Source of the DNA: Plecoglossus altivelis
Taxonomy: Eukaryota > Chordata > Actinopteri > Osmeriformes > Plecoglossidae
Direction of reading: 5' to 3'
DNA: 64,000 bases
Assembly: GCA_036571765.1 (NCBI GenBank)
Contig: BROE01000013.1
Span: 13,438,381 to 13,502,380 of the forward strand
This document shows positions 25,797 to 37,435 of this stretch, piece after piece. The translations under genes were made by a program, and so were the position numbers. The notes beneath the pieces were generated by a model that was given only the letters and a program-made list of their open reading frames with translations, had not been told where the DNA came from and ran no database searches. The first letter of the stretch is position 1, and each line of letters starts with the position of its first letter.

Positions 25797-27119
25797 TGTT
25801 TCATTGATCGGGCTGCTGTTGTACGCCCACTATTCTCCATCATTATTGATCAAAACATCAGGTTTTGACACCTGTGCTTGTGTAGAATATGCTACTGCAC
25901 ACACCGTCTGGGATGAAAACCTGCCAACGTATTAGATTTTTTAGGAGACGGCGTGGCTAAAGTCTTCAAAAGTCTCCCAGTCTGTCTACAGCAAGTCTAT
26001 GGCCCTGTGCTTTCCCTCTGTACTTTCTCTCTCTTGATCTCTACCCCTGTCTCTTTCCCCCTCTCGTGGTGTTTCTCTCTTCCTCTCTCCTCTCTCTCTC
26101 TCTCTGTCCTTTATTGCTTCTTATCCATGGATCTTTAGATCTTCTCCACTGTCCGGAAATTTCCTCAATCATTCATGAGGCGCCGTCTTTTTTTATTCTC
26201 CCCGGGATAGTTAGACGTACGACTCTACCCTGGTAATCTGACTATAACTCAGAGGAGAATATGTTTTACTGAGATTTACCTCCGTTATTAGGACTCACAG
26301 AGGAAAGTCAATAAGATGATCACCCAGTTCCTATTGAGCACATAAATACACTAAGGGCACATTTATGTTGGAACTCGGCAGAAGGAACTATTTAACGACC
26401 TGACAGGAAAATGTTTGTTCCGATTAACAGGTAGATCATCTCTATGGTTCTGTCGAAAACTCTCTTCTACTTCTTCTCTTTTATCTCCCTAGTTTGTTTT
26501 GGTCTTTTTTGAGAAGAGCGCAGAGATGAAATAAATGCTAATGTGAGGTTGATAGCAGAATGCATGAATACGTGTAGCTCATTGGTGAAAGACTGGTTTG
26601 TCATCCTGTCCTCCCTCGTTTTCTCTCTCATCCCCTCCTTGTCTCGGACTGCTCGTTTATATAACTTCCCCTACCGCCGCACTCCTCCTTTCTCCCTCCT
26701 TCCATCCTCCATATCTTTCCCTCATGCTGCTCCTGTCGTCCCTCAGGGCAGTCCTCGCTCTTTCCATCCCTCCGTCCCTCCATCCCCCCAATCCCTCCAT
26801 CCCTCACTCCCGTCTTCCATCCTCCTCCTGGCTTCGTCCCAGTGTTTTTGGGGTGAGATGCTGATAAGAGGTGGCATCCGGAGGGAGCCAGTGGCCCCCC
26901 TCTCCACCTCCCCTCTCCATCCATCCCTCCCGTCCTCTCCCATCCCTCCGTCATTTGAAGCGACGTGTGCTCACTGACCCCTGAGGAAACATCTTCTCCA
27001 TGGTGGATGTGTGATGATATGAGCTGGCCCTTCTCACGGCCCTGCCTCAGCAGGGTGACCAGGGGCTGTGACGCACCCTGCCTGTCTGCAGGAGCTCTGC
27101 CCTGAACACACGCTAGCAA

Positions 27120-27440
27120 GCAAACACACACACACGCACGCACAAGTAAACACGCGCACGCGCGCGTGTAAACACGCAGGCGCAAGCAAAGGCGCACACG
27201 TGCGCAGACAAGTAAACACGCGCGTGCGCGCACGTAAACACACGCGCACGCAAGCAAACACACCCCAAACACACCCATGCACACACAAGTAAACACACGC
27301 GCAAACGCACGTAAACGCAAATGCGCACAAGCAAACACACGCATGCGCAGGCAAGTAAACACGCACGCGCATGCACGCGCAAGTCAACGCATACGGACAG
27401 GCAAGTAAAAACCCGCAGGCGTGAGTGAACGTGCATAACA
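27120..27440. repeat. CA/CG-rich alternating purine-pyrimidine tract
   Basis: A long degenerate ACAC/GCGC-rich stretch with recurring AAGTAAACACGCGC and AAGCAAACAC motifs, an irregular repeat of about 20-40 bp. Alternating CA/CG sequence is Z-DNA-prone (established property). Frames across it encode low-complexity Cys/Val or His/Thr peptides only. Confidence 0.75.
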
Positions 27441-27450
27441 ACATGCAAGC

Positions 27451-27533
27451 AAACACATACACACCCTCTCAAACACATACACACCCTCTCAAACACATAC
27501 ACACCCTCTCAAACACATGCACACCCTGGCAAA
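27451..27533. repeat. 20-bp tandem repeat
   Basis: Four copies of AAACACATACACACCCTCTC. The last copy is diverged. Confidence 0.93.
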
Positions 27534-27596
27534 CACACAACAACTCATACACAGCCAAGCAAAGACACGGGCACAAACTTCCAGGCAAGCACACTC

Positions 27597-27713
27597 TCAC
27601 ACACACACACACACGCACACACGCACACACGCACACGCATGCACACGCACGCACACGCACGCACACACACACGCACACACACACGCACACACACATGCAC
27701 ACACACACACAAG
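27597..27713. repeat. (CA)n microsatellite
   Basis: CA repeat with GCAC interruptions. Confidence 0.95.
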
Positions 27714-28506
27714 ACACCCCCATACAGTACACGCGCCTCACAGACATAGTTCTGACAGACACGTCCATGAGCAAATACATACACTCTCACATTTACTCTC
27801 ACTCACGGCACATTTCTCTAATATTAAAGCAGACACATAGTGTATGCTTTCACCCTGGAATGTCCTAAAACCACTCTCTCTACCCATTTTCAGACACTTA
27901 CCAACCATTTCCTTTGAAGGCTTTTTAGCCCTCTTTGGAGCGTCATGTCGCATGAGGACATGCACCAGACTGGATGATTAGCTTCCAGTGCTGCAGACGA
28001 CCGGGTAGACCAGTACTTGTGTTTCTTTGTGAGCTCGCTATTTTTATTAGAAATGTCACATTTGTTCCCTTGCTGTTTTTGTTCACACGCCTTGAGTTCC
28101 CAGGGCAGCTACCTAACTGGAGATCGGAGAGAGTGGGGAGCGTGCGGATCAAAGGCGTCTTTGGCAGACGCTATGCGAGTGTGTGTGTGTGTGTGTGTGC
28201 AAAATGATCAGTGCACGTGAAGGTGTGTGTGAGTGTTCATGAGGAGGATCCAGTCTGAGGACCAAGACACCTTGCTGCACTACCTTTGCACTGTCATCAC
28301 ATGAATCTGTACCTTGGAGAGCATGAACGATGCTTCACCTGAACATCAATCGCAAAGTTTTTCACATGGTGTCTGAAATCTCTTTCCTTCATTTATTGCG
28401 TGGGTGGGTTTGTATGGATTTGTTAAACAGTGCATGTGGAAGATGTCTGTTGAAAATCTGCCTCACTTGTTGGGTAATGTATGGAGATGTTTCTTTTCAA
28501 ACACGA

Positions 28507-28544
28507 CCCCCCCCCCACACACACACACACATGCACACACACAC

Positions 28545-28581
<37 letters not shown>

Positions 28582-28687
28582 CACACCCACACAGACACAC
28601 ACACACCTACACACACACCCACACACACACACACCTACACACACCCACACACACCCACACACACCCACACATACACACACACCCACA
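28507..28687. repeat. Interrupted (CA)n with ACCC/CCTA units
   Basis: Long CA-rich array with periodic CCTACAC and CCCACAC interruptions, preceded by a C homopolymer. Confidence 0.95.
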
Positions 28688-29480
28688 AAGAGCTTTTTTT
28701 GTAGTGACATGCCCTGTGCCCTGGCCTCCAGAATGGGTGACATCCACCCAAGTGGAACAAGCCACAGTGACAGTCTCTGTAGCTCTGCTCGTAACCCCCC
28801 CTCACACACACATACATATAGTATGCATGGGCACGCTCACACTTTCATTAACAGGCACAAAGGGGTGCAGGCACACATACACACATACTTCCTGTCACAT
28901 TGCCCCAGAGAGAAGCTCACAACACATTACAATTGATTCCATGTCCCTAGTGCCCTGACTGTTCAGCCCTGGCAGCCCTGTGTGGCATGCATCAGTTAGG
29001 ACACTGAAGCGCCCCCAGTCCCCCCAGAACCCCCCCACAACCATCACAACACACACAACTAACAACACTATCGCATCGTGCACGCTGTTGGCACATATGG
29101 GGCCATCTTGCTTACACCGTAATTGGCACACACATCAATCATGCCAGCATGAAGGAACGAACACAGTTGCACAGATTCAAGGGTGCACACACACAAACAG
29201 ATAGACATTCAGACACGTACACACACACAACCAGACCCATCCTGAATCCCTGCGCGCTGTGTTTTCCATGTACCCTGTTAGGGCATGAGATCAGCGTCTC
29301 TTAAGATATCTCTAAATGATTCATCACACATGCCATAGAACAATGCTTGACAATGTTCTCAATGTTCTCATCTCCTCTCTGACACTGTCTAACAGTAAAA
29401 GATAAGAGAGAATGCATTAAGTGTGTCCACATGCAGCCCACATACACACACACACATACACACACACACACACACAGATA

Positions 29481-29960
29481 AACACACTAGCCAACACTAG
29501 CACCAAAGGCCTCCTGAATACAAAGCAGAGATGTCGCTCAGGAGAGAGTGAACCATGCAAATGAACCACCCACACCAGTGCTAAGGCCATGAAGGGAGCC
29601 CTGGCCGAGGAGGGAGAGCAACAGGGTGGTAGGAGGCCTGGGGGGCTGTGAGGGGGTAGGAGGGCTGGGTGGTTATGAGGGGGTAGGAGGCCTGGGGGGC
29701 TGTGAGGGGGTAGGAGGGCTGGGTGGTTATGAGGGGGTAGGAGGCCTGGGGGGCGTACACACACACACATACACACACACACACCACACTAGTAAAAACA
29801 CACTAGCCAAACACTAGCACCAAACGCCCTCCTGTAATAGCAAAGCAGAGAGTGTCCGACTCAGGAGAGAGTAACGGCATGCAAATGCAACCACCCACAC
29901 AGTGCTAAAGGCCATGAGAGCCCTGGCCGAAGGAGGGGAAGCAGCAGTGGTAGGAGGCCT
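29481..29960. repeat. Imperfect tandem duplication of ~320-bp unit
   Basis: The sequence from about 29,481 to 29,640 recurs at about 29,798-29,960. Shared landmarks are ACTAGCACCAAA, CTCAGGAGAGAGT, CAACCACCCACAC and CCCTGGCCGA. The copies differ mostly by one-base insertions and deletions, as well as substitutions. Each copy runs into a G-rich GTAGGAGGCCTG array. Confidence 0.85.
29625..29757. repeat. 27-bp G-rich minisatellite (54-bp higher-order unit)
   Basis: Five 27-bp units alternate between GTAGGAGGCCTGGGGGGCTG and GTAGGAGGGCTGGGTGGTTA forms. G-run density suggests quadruplex potential (inference). Confidence 0.9.
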
Positions 29961-30008
29961 GCGGAGCTGCGGTGGTAGAGGACCTGTGGTTATGAGGGGT
30001 AGGAGGCC

Positions 30009-30140
30009 ATGGGGGGCTGTGAGGTAGGGGGCTGTGAGGTAGGGGGCTGTGAGGTAGGGGGCTGTGAGGTAGGGGGCTGTGAGGTAGGGGGCTGTGAGGT
30101 AGGGGGCTGTGAGGTAGGGGGCTGTGAGGTAGGGGGCTGG
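30009..30140. repeat. 15-bp G-rich minisatellite
   Basis: Nearly nine identical copies of GGGGGCTGTGAGGTA. More diverged GTAGGAGGCTGGG-like units continue to about 30,250. Confidence 0.95.
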
Positions 30141-31131
30141 GTTATGAGGGATAGAGGGGCTGGGTGGATAGGAGAGGTAGGGCCTGGGGCTATAGGGCGG
30201 TAGGAGGCTGGGCGGTTATGAGCGGCGTAGGAGGCGGGGGGTGATGAGGCGGTAGAGCCTGGGATTTTTGAGTACCGTTCAACGGGGTTAGCCGGGACAG
30301 AAGTGTGGAGACTGTAAAGGAGGGGGGGGGGCGCATGGAGGAAACGTGGTCCTGCTGAGTTGAGGGAACCTGTCTTTGATCTCTTGGTACTGTCACTGAG
30401 GATGCCACTGCCTTTAAAAGACAAATATAAATATTCTATGATCATTGAATACATTTTGGGATGACATTTTCTGGTCATTTCTCATCTCACGTTTGTGCAT
30501 TATTTAGGCGAATGATTCCAAGACTGTTTGGGAGATCAACAGCGTAAATTCACAAGAGACTAACATGAACGTTACTATAAACTTTGCCCAGAGTTGGCCA
30601 GTTGTGCTTCTAAAAGTTGGGCCATAAGAAGAACAGGAAGCTGTTTTTCTGTCAGAGCGTTTCTCTTTTTAAGAGAGGAAGAGCGAGACACACAGTGGGA
30701 GGGGCTTGCTTGTCTTATCTAATTTGCCTCCTTTCACCCTATCTGCTTGTCTGACTGTTTGTGTGTGCATGCTCGCATGTGTTTGTGTGCATGTGTGTAA
30801 GAATGTTTTGGGGTGCTCCATTGAACAAGAAAAAGGCTTCTCTCCTGTGAACATGGAGGGCTAGATGTTATGTTTATGTACTTGTGTTGAGTCATTCTCA
30901 AGCACTTCAGCATGTCGCAGAACAGAAAGAGTCAAATCAAAACATAAGAGTTTTCCTCTAAAATAATATGACTCTCGACTCCTTTTCATAGCAGAAATGA
31001 CGATTAGCTACACAGACACATGTTTCAAGCAGCTTCATCTGTAAACTGTTCCTGAATGAATTCACACTATACTGTAAATCGGTATGGATTGGTCCCGTGG
31101 TTCATTCACTGTTGCTGATTGGCTATCCCAG

Positions 31132-31304
31132 GGCTGATCCGTCTGCGCTCCAGCCCGCCTCCTCGTCTCCAGGGGGTGGAGTATGTTCTGAACGTCACAG
31201 CAACAGATGACAATGCTTCAGGCGGACCTCAAGAGCTGTCGTCAACCGCACAGGTCATCGTCGGGGTGGATGATGTCAACAACAACAAGCCTGTTTTTGA
31301 GAAG
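31132..31304 (+). CDS. Cadherin exon 7
   Basis: Acceptor ATCCCAG and donor GTGAGA, phase 1 in and 0 out. It completes the repeat begun in exon 6: GLIRLRS, GVEYVLNVTATDDNASGG and the linker VDDVNNNKPVF. In the linker Asn replaces the last Asp of DxND. A probable N-glycosylation sequon, NVT, lies in the middle. Joining across the 6.2-kb intron gives a standard repeat with nothing missing. Confidence 0.93.
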
Positions 31305-31377
31305 GTGAGACACATGCACACCCCCTCTCTCACTCCCTCTCTCACTCCCTCTATCTCTCTCTCTTACTCTCTCACAC

Positions 31378-31419
<42 letters not shown>

Positions 31420-32149
31420 ACACACACAACAGCTTATTGAGCACACCGATGAGTGCACAAACGCCCCTTCTCCACCTTTCTCCATGTCTGTCTTACGCTT
31501 TCTCTCCCTTTCTCCCTCCCTCCATCCATCCCTCCTTCCATCTCTTTTTATTAGCTCTGGCTCAGTTCTCAGGAGGACTGGTGATTTGGCCTGCCCCTCT
31601 CCGTTACCACATCATCTGAGACTTTTTAATTAAGTTGGATAAAAAGCATCTGCAGAATCATCACTACCTGACCACTTTTTTGCCGAGGTCTCAATTTTAA
31701 ATGAGCCTCGTTTTTGGCCCCAGAGATATGCGGTGTTGATTATTCCTGGCTGCCAGTGGATTGCCATCTCCCTGGTGAGGGGGTTGCGCCGGTTTACACG
31801 TCGGCTGGCTTCACCTGTTTAGGAGTGGGATGAAGCTTCCGATCTTTCATGTGCTCGCACCATCCTCCCTGGGTGGCCCCCCTCTTCATGTTTGCTTCTT
31901 ATGTTCCCCTCCATGCCAGCGTGCCCCAGTTGCTGTGAGCTTAGATCGGATTCTTTCTTCCACGCCAAAGCTGTATTGAGAGGGATTGAGTCAGAGGGCC
32001 TCAGCTGTGTCCTGGAGGTTGTCTGTAGACAGGGGCCAGACACAGCACTGGAACTGAGCCGTTATTCTGCCGCTCTGACCCTCTTCGCTCTGGTCACTTG
32101 TTTTTCCTGGCAGCATCCTGTCAGCTTTGCCTCTCTCTCCACTCCTAGA

Positions 32150-32345
32150 GAGGCGAGGGGAGGGAGGTGAGGTTATGAGAGTTGAGGAGAGGAGAGGAGG
32201 GGAGAGGGGGGGAGATGAGGGGAGAGGAGTGGAGAGGAGGGGAGAGGAGTGGAGAGGATGGGAGTGGTGAGGAGGGGAGTGGAGAAGAGAGTAGAGGAGA
32301 GGAAAAGCGGAAAGGGGAGGGGAGAAAAGGGGAGGAAAATAGAAA
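32150..32345. repeat. GGA-rich purine tract
   Basis: Degenerate GGAGAGGAGGGGAGTGGA-like units. The strand asymmetry is nearly complete (purines on +). Confidence 0.85.
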
Positions 32346-32531
32346 ATAGGAGCTGTAGGGAGAGGAAAGCAGAGGGGAGGGGTGGGCGATGAGCCCCCTG
32401 TCATTAATTGGCTGTCTGAAGTGAGCATCAAAGACCAGTGCTGCAGAATTGATCTGGGATTTCTCTGTCATCAACTGTGTCTTTGACTGATGATTGGATG
32501 AAGATAAGATTGGATATTGTGAAAGTTCTCG

Positions 32532-32604
32532 CCCACTCACTCGCTCACTCACTCACTCACTCACTCACTCACTCAAAGACTCACTCACTCACTCACTCAC
32601 TCAA
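32532..32604. repeat. (ACTC)n tetranucleotide repeat
   Basis: About 17 CACT units with one AAAGA interruption. Confidence 0.95.
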
Positions 32605-33601
32605 ACAAACAAATAAACACACCCAGACACACACAGACAGCATGTTTGAGGTGAGTCAGGGTGTGTGCCTTACGTCAGCGGAAGAGAGAAAACAAACACT
32701 CTGTCAGGCATAACATCTACCTCTGACAATCCCCTCACCTTGATTCAAGACCGGTTAAATAAAAAACTCAGATGGATGTCAGCAGAGCCAAGTAATGATG
32801 AAAAAACCCCACATCTCCAACTGCACAGATCCTCTCATCCTCTTCCAATAGAAACATGAAAAATATGGAACTCTGCTCACAGTCCTTGTATTTGTCTCAC
32901 TCTCTATCTCTCTCATTCTATCCTTTAATCGGACATATTTGATCCCTGTCCTCTTGGAGAAGCTTCTGGTTTCTGACCTTAATCTCTTGATGATCCAACA
33001 CTGTGGTTGTTAGGCAATCTGTTTTATCTCCAGAACCCAAACTTTATCTTGGCCATCAAGCCAAGGACAAACACTGGCAAAAGTTCAAACATGTAAATAA
33101 CAAATATGATACCCGACTACTGCAGATACATTTTACATGTACTTGATGATAACTGGTTAGATGGATGGATGGATGGGTGGGTGGGTGGATGGTCAAAAAG
33201 ACAGGCAGACATACAGAAAGGTGTGTGTACTGTGTGTGAAGCTAGCCATATTTGACACAAACAAAATTAATTGGTGGCAATTTACTTTTATGTCTCAGCG
33301 TGTGGGGGATTCATAAATAACAGTGAAATGCAGTTCCTGATTAAAAGTTCACACTTCCTGAGGTAATTAGCTGGCTGGGATTATCTAGCAGATGTGCTGG
33401 GTAGAGTTCACGATCGATAGTAAGTTTCCGTGAGTTATCTGACTCGGGGAGTGCCTCATTGCTGTGTTTGCAAATAAAAGAACAAAAGAAAAACAACTTA
33501 TTTTTAGACCTGACCTTCTTGATGCAGTGTTTACATTTCAAAATAAAAGTCCTGGGATGATAAAAAGAATGTATAAAATAACGGAAACGTCCTGCCCCCA
33601 G

Positions 33602-33770
33602 TGCCAACAGTACCGAGAGAGAACCTCGATTCTGGAGAATCAGCCGGCAGGGACCGTGGTTCTCCAGGTGCAGGCGGTGGATGCAGATGAGGGCTCCAAT
33701 GGCAGAGTGACCTATGGTTTCATGCACAAAGACAGCACTGTGCCTGCCTTCACCATCCATCCTGAAACAG
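33602..33770 (+). CDS. Cadherin exon 8
   Basis: Acceptor CCCCAG and donor GTAACC, phase 0 in and 1 out. It encodes the first half of a repeat: ERTSILENQPAGTVVLQV with the Glu of the LEN motif, AVDADEGSNGRVTYGF (the A-x-D-x-D-x-G calcium signature), and FTIHPETG. Confidence 0.95.
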
Positions 33771-34805
33771 GTAACCCACTAACCTAGTGGGGCCTCAAAG
33801 GAGTTGCTCTAGGCTCTCCCTGGGACAATCCCTTGATCGTCTTCCTGTCGTCATGTCCTGTATCTTCTTCCTCCTTCTCTCCCTGACTCTCTTTCTCTTA
33901 TTTCCATGTGATCCTCTTCTTTCTCTTCTACTTTCCTCTGTTAAAGTGATTGTCCCTTCATTTGACATTCTGTTCGTGCTCCTGTCTCTGGCAGATTCTC
34001 TGTCTGTATCTTTCCCAGTGTCAGTCTCTGTCTCTCGCCGCCTGTCTTTGGATCCTCCCTCTCTCTCCCATTCTCTCTGTCTCTGGTTCCTCCCTCTCTC
34101 TCCCATTCTCTCTGTCTCCATGAACCTCCCTCTCTCTCCCATTCTCTCTGTCTCCATGAACCTCCCTCTCTCTCCCATTCTCTCTATCTCCGCGAGCCTC
34201 CCTCTCTCTCCCATTCTCTCTATCTCCGCGAGCCTCCCTCTCTCCCATTCTCTCTGTCTCTGGTTCCTCCCTCTCTCTCCCATTCTCTCCGTCTATCTCG
34301 TCTCCGATGCCTTCAAGTGTTTCAAGAATTCAAAAGTTCAATCTAATTCTCTTCAATAATAACAGCCTTTCAGCAAACTGCCAACCACTCAAATTGGAGA
34401 GTGGACAGCATTTAAAAATGTTCAAGACCTTTTAGAAAATGAAAGGCTTTGTGAAATATAACTGTTCGTTGGTCATCAATCATTAACATTTCACAGGGTG
34501 GGGGGATAGATGGGTAAGAAGATGGGAACACTTGAAGTCTGGCGTCAAGTAAACCCAAAGTGACAGACCTATAGCTGCATGATTCTATGTGTTCATCTTC
34601 CATGGGTCTATGATCTCTCCTGAGCACCATCTCGGATCCTGTGACTGTAACAGCCAGTGAGGGATGTGCGGATCTCTGATATCATCATTCCGCTATGTGT
34701 CGATACAGTCTACTGTAATAACGCTCACCAACTTTAGTTCTCCGTTTACAAGAAACTCCCAGTCATTCCTCAGCAAGACTAGCTTGACTTGTATTTACCT
34801 TGCAG
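33771..34805 (+). other. Intron with 36-bp minisatellite
   Basis: Pyrimidine-rich; the only distinct feature is the repeat at 34,050-34,300. Confidence 0.85.
34050..34300. repeat. 36-bp minisatellite in CT-rich DNA
   Basis: About seven copies of a 36-bp unit (30-34 bp in some) containing CTCCCTCTCTCTCCCATTCT followed by CTCTGTCTCCATGAAC or a variant. Its length is divisible by three, so it opens long frames on both strands. Confidence 0.92.
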
Positions 34806-34976
34806 GAGTGATCTCCTCGGCCAGGAAGTTTGACCGCGAGCGCCAGCGAGAGTATGCTGTCACAGTCACAGCAACGGACCAGGCAGGTGACCCCCTGATT
34901 GGGATCTGCCAGCTGAACATCCTCATTCTGGACCAGAATGACAACAACCCAAAGTTTGAGAACCTCCGCTATGAAT
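34806..34976 (+). CDS. Cadherin exon 9
   Basis: Acceptor TTGCAG and donor GTGAGC, phase 1 in and out. It completes the exon 8 repeat: VISSARKFDRERQREYAVTVTATDQAG, here seen as KFDRERQREY and TVTATD, then the linker LDQNDNNPKF. The first strand of the next repeat starts at its end. Confidence 0.95.
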
Positions 34977-35538
34977 GTGAGCACTCTGGAAGTCTGACAT
35001 CGCCAGACCAGCTCTGACATGTAAACCGGTCTGGAACCTCTCTGTTCATTTTCAGCTTCCAAGGGCTGTGATCAACAGGTGCAGATTAGAATGTCTCTGG
35101 ACTCAATTGTATATGATTGAATAGATTTGACCACTCAGAGCAACACTTTGCATTTATTTAATAAAAATACCTCAATGGCACTCTTCTGTACAGTCACCAT
35201 TTAAAACCTGCATTAGATAAACAGTTCTGATTGGCCAGGCTTGTTTCATGCCGGAGGGAAATCTGTTGGAATGGATGAGTGGCCAGACCCATCTGTCAGA
35301 GCAAATTAACCATCAGCTTTCAGATTGGTCTGGTTCCCAGGCTACGGGAATTTAGAGTCTAGATCTGGGTTACGTAGTATGAAAGATCAGAAACATATTA
35401 TACCAGCATGAGTCTGTAAGCTAGAGCCTATAGAACCATGGTGAGTTCTGAACATTCAACATACAGCAGCAGTTTGAGTTCTTAACTTCAACACTCTCTG
35501 AATCCGTCTCTTTAATACTGGTGCTCACCTGCTTCCAG
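34977..35538 (+). other. Intron
   Basis: About 560 bp of unique sequence. Nothing else was recognised. Confidence 0.85.
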
Positions 35539-35711
35539 ACTTCCTGCGTGAAGACACGATGATAGGAACCAGCTTCCTGCGTGTGGCGGCTCACGATGAC
35601 GACTTTGGCTCCAACGCTGCCATTACTTACTCCATGTCCCAGGAAGAACCTGAGTACCTCAGGGTCAACCCCCTGACCGGCTGGGTCTACGTCAACCAGC
35701 CCATCTCACAG
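35539..35711 (+). CDS. Cadherin exon 10, ending in a GC donor
   Basis: Acceptor TTCCAG, phase 1 in. It encodes FLREDTMIGTSFLRV, AAHDDDFGSNAAITYSM, and LRVNPLTGWVYVNQPIS. No usable GT donor exists at the position the frame requires. The exon must end at 35,711 (phase 0) before GCTAGT, implying a GC-AG intron. The join to exon 11 (PISQ/RTYISREIVATD) restores an ordinary repeat. Confidence 0.9.
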
Positions 35712-36221
35712 GCTAGTCTCCAGCACACACATACACGCACATACACTTACATAAACACACGCGCACACACACACATGCATGCATGGGTCACATTATTCTC
35801 GTGTGAAATGGAACCAGTGTCTCGTCTAAAAGGTTACCTCCCTAGTGTGGGTGTATGCGTGTGTGTGTTTGGGTGTATGCAAATGTGTGTGCCTGTGCTT
35901 GGTGAATCCTAGAGGAGCGTGAGCCCTGATGTGGCAAGGAGGTGTTAGCCATCAATTATTAGTGCTAGTCTGGGCCAAGGGAAGCTGTTGCTATGACGAC
36001 AGTGGTCCCTCAGATGGTATGACAGTTTAGCCAGCATTGTGTAATCTCATCCGCCCATGTGTCATCGGTATGACTGCATAAATTAATGGCGGATAGAAGG
36101 GTACTCAGCATTGTTTAATCTGTGCCCTCAACACTCTCCTCTACTCTCCTCTCCATTCCTTTCCACTCCTCTTTTCTCCTCTGCTTGCCATTCATCTTCT
36201 CCCCTGTCCTCTCCCCTACAG
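35712..36221 (+). other. Intron, probable GC-AG type
   Basis: Starts GCTAGT after CAG and ends CTCCCCTACAG. It contains a short CA-rich patch and unique sequence. Confidence 0.8.
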
Positions 36222-36389
36222 AGGACGTACATATCCAGGGAGATAGTGGCAACAGACGGAGGAAACAGGAGCAGCTCCGTGGAGCTGGCTGTCACCATCA
36301 CTAACGTGAAGAACCAGCCTCCACAGTGGGAGAAGGACAGCTATGACATAATCATCCCTGAAAACACTGTCAGAGACACACCTATTGTG
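36222..36389 (+). CDS. Cadherin exon 11
   Basis: Acceptor CCCTACAG and donor GTAAGG, phase 0 in and out. It encodes the end of a repeat (REIVATDGGNRSSSVELAV), the linker TNVKNQPPQW, where Lys and Gln replace the Asn-Asp core, and the start of the next repeat, YDIIIPENTV. The degenerate linker predicts weak or absent calcium binding here. Confidence 0.94.
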
Positions 36390-37324
36390 GTAAGGACAGA
36401 AAAACACACACAGATACAAATGGACAGAAAATGAGCACACCCACTACACACATATACAAACGAGCAGACGATACACGAGTCCACACACAGACATACAGAC
36501 ATGCTTTCTCCGACTCACACTACAAAAACACACAGACATAACATTCAGGATTTCAGCCGTGCTTATTTTCAGCAGTTCCTGGCAGGTCACATGTCTTTTT
36601 GCCAGGCCATTGTTACTGTGCACTATAAGCAGATTGGGTCAGGCTCTAAAAGATGGAGACACGGCCTGTTTAATGTGTTGTGTGAGGGCTGGTGAGCTGA
36701 TGAGGCATGGTTTAGTGAGGGCCAGGAGGGAAGGCCTGCTAACATGAAAGTGGAGTAAGTAGCTGAGCTTCAGCACAACAGCAGTGTTCTCCCCAAGCAT
36801 CTGAGCGCATGAAAGAGTCATGGAGTCAGCTTGTTTGATCTCACTTGAAACAGATTCACAGGCTGATCTTAATATACTGTACTGACACGTCCATGGACGC
36901 TAACACATATGCACACACACACACACACACACACACATGTTGCTCGTTTACCATTCACACAGACATGCAGGCACACGCCATGTGCACACACACCTCACAC
37001 TCAAACATTTCTATCCTGTAGATAATAGAGAAATGATTCCTCATGTCACTACTTAACTACTAATACCTGTGTGTCAAACTGTCATTTAATGACTTCATTT
37101 TACACAAACGCACACAAACACACATGCACACACGCTCGCACAATCCATACTCCCTCTGCACCAAAATGCGACTACATTACAAGCAACACAACCTCAACAC
37201 TTATGCCAATCAGCTACTTTGAATTATTAATTATTTTAAAGAATGTTTTGAAACTTAATTTGTTGAGTTTCCTTTGGATCTCTCATGAGCTATTACAGTA
37301 ATCCCATTAAAGATGCGAATGAAG

Positions 37325-37435
37325 AGCAAGAGAGAGCGAGAGAGAGGGGAAGAGAGCGCAAGAGAGATAGCGAGAGAGAGTGAGAGAGAGGGGAAGAGAG
37401 AGCGAGAGCGAGAGAGAGAGGGTGGAGAGAGGGCA
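37325..37435. repeat. GA-rich tract
   Basis: Irregular GAGAGAGCGAGAGAGAGGGG units on the + strand. Confidence 0.88.

Larger units (their letters stand above)
24940..31131 (+). other. Large intron, rich in tandem repeats
   Basis: Non-coding, about 6.2 kb. It holds CA- and GC-rich alternating sequence at 27,120-27,440, CA tracts at 27,597-27,713 and 28,507-28,687, a CCATCCCTCC-rich stretch at 26,740-26,955, and the duplicated block at 29,481-29,960 with its G-rich minisatellites. No exon-like segment was found. Confidence 0.7.
31305..33601 (+). other. Intron with CT and ACTC repeats
   Basis: Non-coding. It contains pyrimidine-rich CT sequence (31,318-31,420), a GGGGAGAGGA-rich tract (32,150-32,345), an (ACTC)n array and a short GGAT/GGGT run (33,162-33,192). 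Confidence 0.8.

Noticed and set aside
26628..27362. 244-codon minus-strand frame
   Set aside because: Crosses CA/CG-rich and CCATCC-rich low-complexity DNA. No domain and no splice logic.
28404..28958. His/Thr-rich open frames
   Set aside because: Translation of a CA microsatellite.
14391..30140. Regularly repeated units that could suggest CRISPR arrays
   Set aside because: Units are head-to-tail without unique spacers, and the DNA is clearly vertebrate. They are minisatellites.
33787..34359. 190-codon Ser/Leu-rich frame beside exon 8
   Set aside because: Lies after a good donor and is the translation of the 36-bp CT-rich minisatellite. Including it would disrupt the cadherin frame.
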